A stretch of DNA of 37,760 nt from DAOTZU01 sp034433995 (GTDB lineage: Bacteria; Chloroflexota; Anaerolineae; UBA1429). The stretch is taken from the NCBI GenBank assembly GCA_034433995.1, contig DAOTZU010000152.1:1-37760 (forward strand), given 5' to 3'. The position numbers and the translations under genes were made by a program. Positions 29,408 through 37,760 of this stretch are shown piece after piece (the first letter of the stretch is position 1; each line of letters starts with the position of its first letter). The notes beneath the pieces are model-generated. The model saw only the letters and a program-made list of their open reading frames with translations. It did no database searches and was not told where the DNA came from.

Positions 29408-32400
29408 ATGCATGATCCGACCATTTCGTCTCCCGTTTCCCGGCCTCGGCTGCTGAGCATCTTCCTATCCCTTGCCCTCGGCCTGTTGGCCCTGGCGCTG
29501 TTCTTGGGCGCGGGGCGAGGCGCGCCCCTGGCGGGGAAAGCGCTGGCCGATGAGGAGCCTGCGGCGACGAACTGGACCCTTGTCTCCCCCTTGGGGTGGA
29601 CGGGCCGCCCCACCGTGATCCGGGTGATGGCCACCGATCCCATCGGCCTGCAAGAGGCCAGCGCCCAATATCGCTTTTCCACCGACGCCGGCTCCTCGTG
29701 GAGCCCCTGGTCAGCAGATGGGGCCTTGCAGCGCAGCGCGCCCAACCCCACCACCGTTTACCTTACCCTGACCCTGAATGCATTGGTCGAATCTGCCACC
29801 CTCAACCGGGTGCAGTTCGCTCTGCTCGATCAGAACAGCATCACCCAGACCTCATCCATTTACACCATCCAGGTGGATGCCACCGCCCCCCTCTCGCCCA
29901 TCAACCTGAGCGCGAACCCATCCGGGTGGACGGCGATCAACAATTTCACCCTCACCTGGACCAACCCGCCCCAAAGCGACGCCGCGCCCATCAGCAAGGC
30001 GTACTTCAAGTTCGATACCCCGCCCTCCGGCCCGGGCGATAGCAGCGGTTTCCGTTCGGGGATCAACATCTTTCAGATCACCGGCCTGACGGTGCCTCAC
30101 AATGGCCAGGTGCCCTGCTATCTGTGGATCGAGGACCAGGCGGGCAACAGCGATTACCGGAATTATGCCCTGGTGACGCTCTATTACAGTGGTGGCGTGG
30201 CCCCCGATCGCCCCGGGTTTATGCAGATCTCGCCCTCGGGGTGGACGAACGCCTGCCAGTTCACGGTGAGCTGGGTGAACCCCTCCACGCCATCAGGCAT
30301 CCGCGCGGCCTGGTACAAATGGGATAGCCCCCCCACCGCCAACGGCGACGGCACCCGGGTGCCGGGGTTGGATATCAACCGCCTGGAGAACCTGACCCCG
30401 CCCGGCGGGCCGGGCGTCCACACCATCTATGTCTGGCTGGAGGACGGGGCCGGCTCCCAGGATTACACCCGTAACAGCCACATCGAGGCCCGCTGCGATA
30501 CCACCCCGCCCACCACGAACCATACCCTCGCCCCGCTGCCGGCCGGGGGCTGGTTCAGCACTACGGTGACGGTGAACCTCGTGGCCGTGGATGATCTCTC
30601 CGGCGTCTGCCAGACGCGCTATCGGCGCCAGGGGCTGCTCTGGCGGGATTACACCGGGCCGTTCACCGTCACCGAGACGTCCATGTACGAGTATTACGCG
30701 GTGGATTGCGCCGGCAACCGGGAGCTCACCAAGACCCTGACCATCCAGCTAGACCGCGAGCCGCCCACCAGCACAGCCACCCCCTCGGCGCCCGTGCCGC
30801 CCAGTGGCTGGTACACCCAAGCGGTGACCATCGCCATCGCCGCCACGGACGCGGGTTCGGGCTGGGCCGGCCAGAGTGAGTATCGCCTGAACGGGGGCGC
30901 CGTTTTCCAGGGCACCAACGTCGTCATCTCCCAAGACGGTTGTCACACCCTGGAATACCGTTCCCGCGATGTGGTGGGCAATTGGGAGGCTTGGAAGACC
31001 GCCACGTACTGCCTCGACCGCGCCGCGCCCACGGTAGCGCCCACGGTGACGGCGGCCAGGGTGAGCCAGGACGGCCAATGGTACAAGCCACCGGTCACCA
31101 TCACGTTGCAGGCTGAAGATCCCGCGCCCGGCTCGGGCGTGCAGGTGGTGCAATATCGTCGCCAGGGGACCGTCCCTTGGCTAGAGGGCAGCGTGATTCG
31201 CGAGAACGGCTCCCAGGGCGATGGCCCCTACACCTACGAGTACCGCGCCCGCGATATGGCGGGGAACGTCTCGACGGTCCAGACCATCACCGTGCAGATT
31301 GACGATTCGGCGCCCGGCCAGCCCGGCAACGTGGCGGTATCGCCCACGGCCTGGGTCAACACCGATGGTCTCTTTCGCGTGGATTGGACGAACCCGGCCG
31401 ATCTTTCGGGCATTTGGGGGGCGTGTTACCAGCTCGACCTGGACCCATGTTCCCAGGGCACGGCGGCGGCCCGCTGTGTCGCGGGGCAGGGGATCCAAAG
31501 CGTCAGCAACATCAGCGTCGGGAGCGCCGGCGCCCACAAGGTCTATGTCTGGCTGAGGGATGGCGTGGGCAATAGCGACCCCTGCATGCGGGGCACCCCG
31601 GTCACCTTTACCTTGCGCTACGACAACGTCCCCCCCACTTACGACCCGCCCACGATCCAGGGACCGAAAAAGAACGATTCCGAATGGTACACCGGCCCTG
31701 TCACCATCACCTTGGCGGGCCGCGATGCCCATAGCGGCGTGGCGGCGCTGTGCTACCAGGTGGAGGGGGGCGAGGTGGTGTGCCTCAACGTGCCCCGGCA
31801 GGCCAACGGCATTGACGGCCCCCTGACGGCGGAACGTTCCTTCAGCCTCTCTTACGAGGGCGCCCGCAAGACGGTGGAATATTGGACCCGAGACGTGGCC
31901 GGAAACGAAAGCGCCCGTGGCCGGCTCACCCTCTATTTCGATGCCTTGGCCCCTGCCAGCCCCACGGGCGTCACGGCCAACCCGGCGGGTTGGAGCAACA
32001 GCAACAACTTTACCCTCTGCTGGACGAACCCAGAGGATTACTCGGGCATCGCCGCCGTCTGGTACAAGAAGGGGAGCGCGCCGACCCACGCGGCCGATGG
32101 GCAACGTTTGGCCCTGGCGGTGGGGCAGCAGTGCCTCCCTGGCCTCACCGTGGCCGAGGGAACCACGTCCGTTTACCTCTGGCTGGAGGACCGCGCCGGC
32201 AACGCGGATTATCGCCGTGCCGTGAGCGTCCCCCTGTATTACGATGCCACCCCGCCCCACACCGAGCTGGTGATCGTCTCGGGCAACAAAGGGTGCAACG
32301 ACTATTATGTGACCCCTGTGACCTTGCGCTTCACCGCCAGCGACCAACATGCCGGCGTCGCGCGCACGCTGTATCGCATCAACGAGAGCGCGTGGCAGGT

Positions 32401-33508
32401 CTGGGATGGTAACCCCATCACCTTGGCCCAGGAGGGCACCTTCCGGGTGGATTATTACTCCCTGGATCACGCCGCGAACCAGGAAGTGGAGCACCGCTCG
32501 CCCTCGTTCAAGCTCGACCTGGTGGCGCCCGTCGCCGTGCTGCGCCCCCAGGCCGATTATTCCGCCAGCGGCTCGGTGTATTTGACCTGGCAAGGCTATG
32601 ATTCGGCCAACGGCTCCGGGGTGGCCAGTTATACCATCGAATATCGCCGTGGCGGTTGCAGCGCGTGGTTGCCCTGGTTGACCGAGACAGCCAGCACCGG
32701 CGGGACGTTTGCCAACATGTCCTTCAATAGTTTTTACTATTTCCGCATCAAAGCGACCGACAAGGCTTGCAACGTCTCCACCCGTTGGTGGCCCTCGGAG
32801 CGTGGCGTGGCGGTGTATGTGGAGGGTTTGGTCAATGGCGCCTTTGACACCGGCAGGTTGGATCCGTGGATTTCCTCAGGCACTTTGACCACCCAGGCCG
32901 TCTATTCCACCACGCGCAGCGGCGGCTGGAGCCATATGGCCCAGCTCAGCAAGCGCTGGCCGCTCGACGGCGTGCCGGTCAATGGCGAGGCGGCCCTGTA
33001 TCAACTGGTGACGCTGCCCTCGCGGGATTGCGATCAGGGGCTAACCCTCTCCTTCTGGTATCATATCTTGAGTTACGATCTGGCCTGGGGCAAACCTTAC
33101 GGCTCGGAGACGCCCACTTGGCTCGACACCTTCGAGGTCTGGGTGCAGGATCGGAATGGTGTGGATCTGGCGCGTTTGTTGCTGGATGGTAATTTCTATC
33201 CCGGCCCCATCAACACCCAAAACCCGGCCCTCTTTGATCTGGGTTGGAAGCACTTTAGCGCGGATTTGACCCCCTGGGCCGGCCAACAGGTGCGGCTGGT
33301 GTTCAAGGTGTTCAACCGCTGGGACAAATGGTATCCCACATGGGTCTATCTGGATGACGTGCGGCTGTTGCCTGCGCCGGGGCGCAGCGTGTTCTTGCCC
33401 TTGATCCGGGGTAGCGGCGAGGCCGGGCCTGGAACTGCCGCGCCGGCGCAGAGCCTGCCCGCCCCTGAAGAATTGAGGGGCCCTGCACAGCCACCGCGCC
33501 GCGCATAA
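29408..33508 (+). CDS. Giant secreted protein of alternating Ig-like modules
   Basis: 1366 residues. A signal sequence (hydrophobic 15-35, 'LLSIFLSLALGLLALALFLGA') is followed by a unique beta region. Two module types then alternate. Type A ('GW.N.NNFTLTWTNP...SGI.A.WYK', ending 'VYVWLEDGAGN.DY') occurs four times: about 29875-30190, 30195-30495, 31310-31625 and 31948-32248. Type B ('WY..PVTIT..A.D..SGV....YR', ending 'Y..RD.AGN'; like OmpL47-type or Ig-like_3 modules) occurs five times: three in tandem at about 30496-31310, then 31627-31945 and 32248-32520. An Fn3-like domain (32521-32810) and a jelly-roll-like C domain (32820-33380, ending 'WVYLDDVRLLP') follow. The end 'SVFLPLIRG' resembles C-terminal tails of other Chloroflexota surface proteins. 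A surface adhesin or polysaccharide-binding role is inferred; no enzyme domain is seen. Confidence 0.8.
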   Translation: MHDPTISSPVSRPRLLSIFLSLALGLLALALFLGAGRGAPLAGKALADEEPAATNWTLVSPLGWTGRPTVIRVMATDPIGLQEASAQYRFSTDAGSSWSPWSADGALQRSAPNPTTVYLTLTLNALVESATLNRVQFALLDQNSITQTSSIYTIQVDATAPLSPINLSANPSGWTAINNFTLTWTNPPQSDAAPISKAYFKFDTPPSGPGDSSGFRSGINIFQITGLTVPHNGQVPCYLWIEDQAGNSDYRNYALVTLYYSGGVAPDRPGFMQISPSGWTNACQFTVSWVNPSTPSGIRAAWYKWDSPPTANGDGTRVPGLDINRLENLTPPGGPGVHTIYVWLEDGAGSQDYTRNSHIEARCDTTPPTTNHTLAPLPAGGWFSTTVTVNLVAVDDLSGVCQTRYRRQGLLWRDYTGPFTVTETSMYEYYAVDCAGNRELTKTLTIQLDREPPTSTATPSAPVPPSGWYTQAVTIAIAATDAGSGWAGQSEYRLNGGAVFQGTNVVISQDGCHTLEYRSRDVVGNWEAWKTATYCLDRAAPTVAPTVTAARVSQDGQWYKPPVTITLQAEDPAPGSGVQVVQYRRQGTVPWLEGSVIRENGSQGDGPYTYEYRARDMAGNVSTVQTITVQIDDSAPGQPGNVAVSPTAWVNTDGLFRVDWTNPADLSGIWGACYQLDLDPCSQGTAAARCVAGQGIQSVSNISVGSAGAHKVYVWLRDGVGNSDPCMRGTPVTFTLRYDNVPPTYDPPTIQGPKKNDSEWYTGPVTITLAGRDAHSGVAALCYQVEGGEVVCLNVPRQANGIDGPLTAERSFSLSYEGARKTVEYWTRDVAGNESARGRLTLYFDALAPASPTGVTANPAGWSNSNNFTLCWTNPEDYSGIAAVWYKKGSAPTHAADGQRLALAVGQQCLPGLTVAEGTTSVYLWLEDRAGNADYRRAVSVPLYYDATPPHTELVIVSGNKGCNDYYVTPVTLRFTASDQHAGVARTLYRINESAWQVWDGNPITLAQEGTFRVDYYSLDHAANQEVEHRSPSFKLDLVAPVAVLRPQADYSASGSVYLTWQGYDSANGSGVASYTIEYRRGGCSAWLPWLTETASTGGTFANMSFNSFYYFRIKATDKACNVSTRWWPSERGVAVYVEGLVNGAFDTGRLDPWISSGTLTTQAVYSTTRSGGWSHMAQLSKRWPLDGVPVNGEAALYQLVTLPSRDCDQGLTLSFWYHILSYDLAWGKPYGSETPTWLDTFEVWVQDRNGVDLARLLLDGNFYPGPINTQNPALFDLGWKHFSADLTPWAGQQVRLVFKVFNRWDKWYPTWVYLDDVRLLPAPGRSVFLPLIRGSGEAGPGTAAPAQSLPAPEELRGPAQPPRRA

Positions 33509-33530
33509 TGCCTGGGGAAACGGGAGCTGC

Positions 33531-35090
33531 ATGATGGCGCAAAACGCTCAAGACCCCCGCCGCGATCCCATCGAAGCGGCGGGACCAGAGGTCGCCGGGA
33601 TCGAGGAGCCGCTGAACCTCGATCCCGATGCCCTGTACAACCAGGGCCTGGCCTACTATCGTAGCCGCCGCTGGCGCGAGGCCAAGCTTTGCTTCGAGCG
33701 CTTGAACCAACTCCAGCCCAGCCGCCGTGGGGTGGAGGGGCTGCTCAGAGAACTGGACATCTTTTTGCAGCTGGAATCGGTGGAGGCCGAGGCGGCCGCT
33801 GTGCCGCCGGAGTTACCTCCTGAGGCTGAGGAGGAAGAGCCCCCGGCCGCTGCCGCCGAGGGCCCCCGGCCGGCGGGGCGGCGTTGGGGTCTCATCGTGC
33901 TGGGCTTTATCCTGGCTGCCCTGGCTGTGGTCCTGGTGTTTGCCTGGCGGCGGGGATGGCTTCCCCTCGGCGGCACCCAGAATGTGCAAGCGTTGCGCAA
34001 TGTGGCCAATGCCTATGCCGTCGCCCAACAATGGTGCAAGGCCTTGGACGCTTATCAGCGCTTGCTGGCCCAGGTCCCCGGCGATCCCGAAGCCGAGGCG
34101 GGGGTGAAAAAGAGCAAGGACAAGCTCTGCGCCGAGGCCCTCACCCAGATCAAGGCGGGCAATCGGGCCAAGGCCCTGGAGAATTTGGAATGCCTCAGCA
34201 AATATGATGCCAACTATGCTTGCGACGGCAAGAATGTCGTCGTCTTGCGCAACGAGCTGCTGCAGGAGCAAGAGTTGGACAAGCTTTACCAGCAGGCCAG
34301 AAGCTACCTGAACAGCGGCGTGTGTAGCGACGACGATGTGGTCAAGGTGCTCCTCAAGCTGCGCGCCACCCGCCCCGATTACAAGCCCGGCACCATCAGC
34401 GATGACCTGTACGAGGCCTACATCTGCCAGGCCAACCGCTGGCTCGATCTGGTGGCCGCCGCTTTGCAGCCGGTGCCCACGGCCTCGCCTGCTGGGCCAC
34501 GCTACAATGTCACCACGGACCTTTTGGGCAATATTAATCGCGCCATCAAGGCGTACGATAATGCCCTGAAGGAGAGGCCGACCAGCGATGCGGCCCTCCA
34601 GGCCAAGTCTCTGGCCGAGAGCCTTGCTACGGCGCTAGAGCGCTATAGCAACAAGGCCTGGCTGGAGAGCCTGACGGCGCTTTTGGCCATCTATCGCGTC
34701 GAGCCGACCTATCTGGGGGGCAAGCTCGTGGGGCTCCTGTGCGATGTGCGCTTGCACCTGGGCGATGCTTACTTGCAGAACAAGGATTACCGGGCGGCCT
34801 TGGAGGAATATCAGGCCATGCTGGGGCTGGCCGGGTGCGATGTTCCCTTGGCCCAAACCCGCGCCCACGAGGCCGGCCTGCCGCTCACGCCCACGGCCAC
34901 GCCCACGCCCACTTTGACCTTCACACCCACCTTGACGCCGACCAACACGCCCCGCCCCACGGCGACCAATACGCCCGCGCCCACCTATACGCCGCTACCC
35001 ACCTTCACTCCCACGGCGCCTCCCCCTCCGCAACCCACCAAACCACCGCCCCCGCCCACAGCTACGGAGGCCCCGCCGCCGCGACGCTAG
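33531..35090 (+). CDS. Membrane protein with TPR repeats and Pro/Thr-rich tail
   Basis: 519 residues. The N-terminal part holds a TPR-like unit (about 32-65, 'ALYNQGLAYYRSRRWREAKLCFERLNQLQP') and an acidic proline-rich linker. One membrane helix follows (about 119-139). The outside part has further TPR-like helices (about 150-240, 'VANAYAVAQQWCKALDAYQRLLAQVPGDP', and about 395-440, 'DAYLQNKDYRAALEEYQAML'). The last ~65 residues are a low-complexity TPTPT/TNTPRPT/PPPP stretch, a type of wall-spanning linker common in Chloroflexota. Cytoplasmic and extracytoplasmic TPRs in one chain suggest a scaffold for partners on both sides of the membrane. Two ATG codons in tandem (33531, 33534) can start it. 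It begins 22 bases after the Ig-repeat gene. Confidence 0.75.
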   Translation: MMAQNAQDPRRDPIEAAGPEVAGIEEPLNLDPDALYNQGLAYYRSRRWREAKLCFERLNQLQPSRRGVEGLLRELDIFLQLESVEAEAAAVPPELPPEAEEEEPPAAAAEGPRPAGRRWGLIVLGFILAALAVVLVFAWRRGWLPLGGTQNVQALRNVANAYAVAQQWCKALDAYQRLLAQVPGDPEAEAGVKKSKDKLCAEALTQIKAGNRAKALENLECLSKYDANYACDGKNVVVLRNELLQEQELDKLYQQARSYLNSGVCSDDDVVKVLLKLRATRPDYKPGTISDDLYEAYICQANRWLDLVAAALQPVPTASPAGPRYNVTTDLLGNINRAIKAYDNALKERPTSDAALQAKSLAESLATALERYSNKAWLESLTALLAIYRVEPTYLGGKLVGLLCDVRLHLGDAYLQNKDYRAALEEYQAMLGLAGCDVPLAQTRAHEAGLPLTPTATPTPTLTFTPTLTPTNTPRPTATNTPAPTYTPLPTFTPTAPPPPQPTKPPPPPTATEAPPPRR

Positions 35091-35112
35091 TCCAAGGACG
35101 AGGAGCGCCAGC

Positions 35113-36324
35113 ATGTCACCCAAGGTGCAGGCCTTCGCTTGGCTCCGCCCGCAGCGGGAGCGCGCTTGCCAAATCTGCGCTCTATTCCTGTGTTTTGCCC
35201 TACCCCTCTGGGTGCTGCGGTTGGCGCGGCCCGCTACGGGCACGCTGCTCTGGCAGCCCTTGCGGGGATATCCCGGCGATTCCACCGTGCAACAGGTGCT
35301 GATCGGCCAGGGTGATGGCTTACCGGTCTATTACGCCGTGGGCGCGCGCGGGGGCATTTATGTGAGCGTGGATGACGGCCAACGCTGGGCCAGGGCCGTC
35401 CAAGGCCTGCCCAAAGGTCCCTGGGGCGAGGTCAAGATCGTGGATCTGGCCCTGGTCCCCGCTGATCCCACCGTGGCCTATGCCGCCGTCGCCTCGCCGG
35501 GCGCCGTGCTCCGGCCGATGCTCTACTGGACGGCCGATCTGGGCGCCACCTGGAAGCCACGGGCTAGCCTGGCCCAGGAGAGGCTCCAGGCCCTGGCTTT
35601 TGGGCCGGGGGGCGAAGTGCTCTATGCGGTTACAAACTATGCCGTGTTGCGGGGAGCGGAGGCGGACGAGAGTCTCACGCCCCAGGAGCGTTTCCAGCGG
35701 GGGCTGGATAATCTGCGTTGGGTAACCCTTTATGTTTTTGAACCTGCTGACCGTTCTGCCTCTTTGTTGGTCAGTGAGGGAGCGGTGTTGTCTTGGCCGG
35801 GGGCAGTCCGCGGCCCGGTGTACACCCTTTATCTTGGCACCAGGCGGGGTCTGCATATTTTGATGGATGGCCGTGAGGCGCAACCGGTGGTGGTGCCGGC
35901 CGGCGGGGATGCCGAGACGCGCTATGTGCGCCAAGAGGCCGAGATCCGCGCCCTGGCGCGCGCTGCGCAGGACACGGCCAGGCTGTATGTGGCCACAGAG
36001 CGGGGCATTTTCGCCACCTCCGATGGCGGCCTGCATTGGCAGGCGCTGGCCCATCCCTTCCGCGGGGAGGATGTGCGGGCCCTCTTGACCGATCCGCAGC
36101 AAAAGGATACCCTCTATGTGGGCTTGGCGGGCCAGGGGGTTTTTCTGAGCCAAGATGCCGGCGCCACCTGGCGGCCCTTGGGCCAAGGCCTGGAAAGGGT
36201 CAGCGTCCTCTCCTTGGCCCTCGGCCCAGGGATGCCCCGGGTGCTTTTGGCCGGCACCACCGCTGGCCTGTGGCGCTTGGAGCTGCCGGACGCGGGCATG
36301 CCGCCCCCTGCCAGCCACGGGTGA
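35113..36324 (+). CDS. Secreted/anchored BNR-repeat beta-propeller protein
   Basis: 403 residues. One hydrophobic segment near the N terminus (about 18-38, 'ACQICALFLCFALPLWVLRLA') acts as signal or anchor. The remainder is beta-propeller-like with BNR/Asp-box repeats: 'GIYVSVDDGQRWARAV', 'YWTADLGATWKPRAS', 'GIFATSDGGLHWQALA' and 'GVFLSQDAGATWRPLG'. These occur in sialidases, sortilin-type and photosystem II assembly factor (Ycf48)-like proteins. There are no catalytic sialidase residues I can identify, so it is more likely a binding or assembly protein than a glycosidase. It follows the TPR gene by 22 bases in the same run. Confidence 0.75.
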   Translation: MSPKVQAFAWLRPQRERACQICALFLCFALPLWVLRLARPATGTLLWQPLRGYPGDSTVQQVLIGQGDGLPVYYAVGARGGIYVSVDDGQRWARAVQGLPKGPWGEVKIVDLALVPADPTVAYAAVASPGAVLRPMLYWTADLGATWKPRASLAQERLQALAFGPGGEVLYAVTNYAVLRGAEADESLTPQERFQRGLDNLRWVTLYVFEPADRSASLLVSEGAVLSWPGAVRGPVYTLYLGTRRGLHILMDGREAQPVVVPAGGDAETRYVRQEAEIRALARAAQDTARLYVATERGIFATSDGGLHWQALAHPFRGEDVRALLTDPQQKDTLYVGLAGQGVFLSQDAGATWRPLGQGLERVSVLSLALGPGMPRVLLAGTTAGLWRLELPDAGMPPPASHG

Positions 36325-36332
36325 GGATGCAG

Positions 36333-37760
36333 ATGGCCATAAAACCCATGCCCAACCGCACACAAGCTTACGCGCCCGGTCCGGAGCGGATCTTGCGCCT
36401 GGAGTGGCAATATGGGAACCTGGCCAAGTGGGGGCTCCTCTTGGCAAGCCTTTTGGCCTGGTCCACGGCCCACGGGGTAGGTTTCTTGGCCCGGCCGGGA
36501 AGGGTGGAGGCCCACGCCGCCCTGGTCTATGGGGCGCTTAACCTGCTGTTCAGTGTGGTCTTTATCCCGCCCCGCCGCTTGGCCCGCTGGCATCTGCCCA
36601 TCCTCCCCTTGGCCGTGCGGCGGGCATTCCTCATCTGCTCCTATGTGGTCGATCATCTCTATATCAGCGTGCTTATCGCCACGACGGGCGGCTTTCAGAG
36701 CGATTTTTACCTTTTGTTTGCCCTTTTGGCGCTCAAGGCCGCTGTCTATTATCCCCAGTTCAAAGAACCGATCCTGCTCTCTTTTCTCTCCGGCGCTTTC
36801 TTGATCCTCGCCTCCTACATCTCTGCGGGGAGCTTTTACTTTCTCACGGATCGGGTTTTCTTCTTCCGCTATGGCATTCTCTTTAGCTTTATCTTGTGCT
36901 GCCTTGGCGTGGGCTGGTTGATGGAGCGCCGCCAACGCTCCATCACCACCCTGGACGCCAACCTCTCCCGCCAGAGCCAGGACCTGGAGGCCCAGGCTCA
37001 CCTCTTGCAGCGCACCGCCGGCGACCTGGCCAACCGCCTCTTGGAGCTGCGGTCCCTCCAAGAGGGCTTTAAGGCGATCAACTCGGCCCTGACCCTGGAT
37101 GAGCTCCTGCAGCGCATCGTCGAAAATGCCACCCAGGTGTTGCGCGGCGCCCGCTGCACCATCGGTTTGTGCGATGAGGAGCGGCAAAACGTCGTCATCG
37201 CGGCGGCGGCAGGGATTCCCAAAGACCGCCTGTGGGGCACCGCCTTCCGCAAGGGAGAAGGGGTGGCCGGCTGGGTGTTGGAGCATCGCCAACCCGCGTT
37301 GATCCACGCCGTCGGCGAGGATCCCCGTTTCCGGCGGCTGGGGGAATGGCCCATCGCGTCCATGGTCTGCGTGCCCCTCTTCTCCGAGGGGCAGATCATC
37401 GGCGTGCTCACCGCCACCAGTCCTCAACCCCGCGCCTTCTCCGAGGCGGACGTGAACCTCCTGGATGCCTTTGGCGACCAGGTGGCCGTGGCCGTGAAAA
37501 ACGCGCGCCTCTATGAGCAATTACGCCGCGAGGAGCAAGAGACCGCCCGGCTTTACCGGAGCGTGCTGGAAAAGAGCAACGAGCTGGAGGCGATCTTGCG
37601 CGGCATCGGCGATGGCGTGATCGTGATCGACCCCCAACAGCGGCTGCTCATGATGAATCCCATCGCCGCCAAGATGTTCCGCATCCACCAGGCACCCCAG
37701 CCGGGCGTGCGCCTGCCGGAGATCATCTCACACGAGGGGTTGTTGGCCCTAGCCCAGGAG
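36333..37760 (+). CDS. Membrane sensor with GAF and PAS domains, 3' truncated by window edge
   Basis: The frame is open from ATG 36333 to the last base (476 codons), so the C terminus lies outside. The N-terminal ~200 residues contain about five to six membrane helices ('WGLLLASLLAWSTAHGVGF' through 'YGILFSFILCCLGVGWLM'). A coiled linker (about 205-245) and a GAF domain (about 245-395, 'ATQVLRGARCTIGLCDEERQ', 'GEGVAGWVLEHRQPALI', 'VAVAVKNARLYEQL') follow. The start of a PAS domain (from about 420, 'LEAILRGIGDGVIVIDPQQRLLMMNPIAAKMF') comes last. This is the layout of sensor histidine kinases; a GGDEF or phosphatase output is also possible. GAGG six bases before ATG 36333 favours it over ATG 36327. 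It may be the partner of the regulator at 28685. Confidence 0.8.
   Translation, partial: MAIKPMPNRTQAYAPGPERILRLEWQYGNLAKWGLLLASLLAWSTAHGVGFLARPGRVEAHAALVYGALNLLFSVVFIPPRRLARWHLPILPLAVRRAFLICSYVVDHLYISVLIATTGGFQSDFYLLFALLALKAAVYYPQFKEPILLSFLSGAFLILASYISAGSFYFLTDRVFFFRYGILFSFILCCLGVGWLMERRQRSITTLDANLSRQSQDLEAQAHLLQRTAGDLANRLLELRSLQEGFKAINSALTLDELLQRIVENATQVLRGARCTIGLCDEERQNVVIAAAAGIPKDRLWGTAFRKGEGVAGWVLEHRQPALIHAVGEDPRFRRLGEWPIASMVCVPLFSEGQIIGVLTATSPQPRAFSEADVNLLDAFGDQVAVAVKNARLYEQLRREEQETARLYRSVLEKSNELEAILRGIGDGVIVIDPQQRLLMMNPIAAKMFRIHQAPQPGVRLPEIISHEGLLALAQE

Noticed and set aside
31181..32593. 470-codon minus-strand open frame inside the Ig-repeat gene
   Set aside because: Antisense shadow. 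The plus frame has a signal sequence and repeated domains.
34880..35085. Repetitive C/A-rich stretch considered as a CRISPR or tandem DNA repeat
   Set aside because: It encodes the TPTPT/PPPP tail of the TPR protein in frame. Units are short and degenerate, with no spacer structure.

Overview
The window reads as chromosomal DNA of a high-GC member of the Chloroflexota, probably Anaerolineae-like. This is inferred from several things: a DUF2298 (Chlor_Arch_YYY) membrane protein, very large secreted proteins built from Ig-like modules, an ADP-forming acetyl-CoA synthetase next to a Pta-N/DRTGG protein, and clean TTGACA-17-TATAAT-type promoters. There are no rRNA or tRNA genes, no CRISPR array and no phage or transposase genes. 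A near-perfect ParB-binding parS site (12841-12856) next to rpsT suggests the segment may lie in the origin-proximal part of the chromosome.

Layout. 1-1605: C-terminal part of a secreted subtilisin-like protease. 1665-5022 (minus): a five-gene operon in the order A-H-J-K-N, related to the membrane arm of respiratory complex I. The acidic residues essential for proton translocation are missing from several subunits, and no peripheral-arm genes accompany it. 5145-7123: L-fucose isomerase with its own promoter, flanked on both sides by the same palindromic element. 7145-7345: a compact transcription unit with promoter, structured RNA, a 17-codon ORF whose Shine-Dalgarno can pair with an internal anti-Shine-Dalgarno, and a terminator. 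7352-9686 (minus): a two-component pair, an OmpR-type regulator and a receiver-GAF-histidine kinase. 9827-10264: an FtsB/DivIC-like protein. 10261-11687 (minus): trpS under a T-box riboswitch. 11927-12841 (minus): a methyltransferase with a C-terminal zinc ribbon. 12995-13270: rpsT, followed by the DUF2298 protein (minus). 15775-19160 (minus): acetyl-CoA synthetase (ADP-forming) and enolase as an operon, divergent from the Pta-N/DRTGG protein (19336-20583).

20814-25010 is a sulfur-transfer operon: an Rrf2/IscR-type regulator with three cysteines, cysE (makes O-acetylserine for cysteine), a NifS/IscS cysteine desulfurase, the IscU/NifU scaffold, the tRNA 2-thiouridylase mnmA and a small membrane protein. 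In one unit it covers cysteine supply, sulfur release, Fe-S assembly and tRNA thiolation. 25074-25800 holds two small envelope-type proteins, one of them YtxH-like. 25923-28542 holds divergent nnrD (NAD(P)HX repair) and a nitrilase-superfamily amidohydrolase. From 28685 to the right edge all genes are on the plus strand: an OmpR-type regulator behind an operator-like palindrome, a 1366-residue Ig-repeat surface protein, a TPR membrane protein, a BNR-repeat protein and the N-terminal 476 codons of a membrane GAF/PAS sensor. This is plausibly one surface/sensory locus.

Most interesting: the complex-I-like membrane module without its catalytic acids, the SD/anti-SD small RNA or mini-ORF, the parS site at a start codon, and two families of interspersed palindromic elements.
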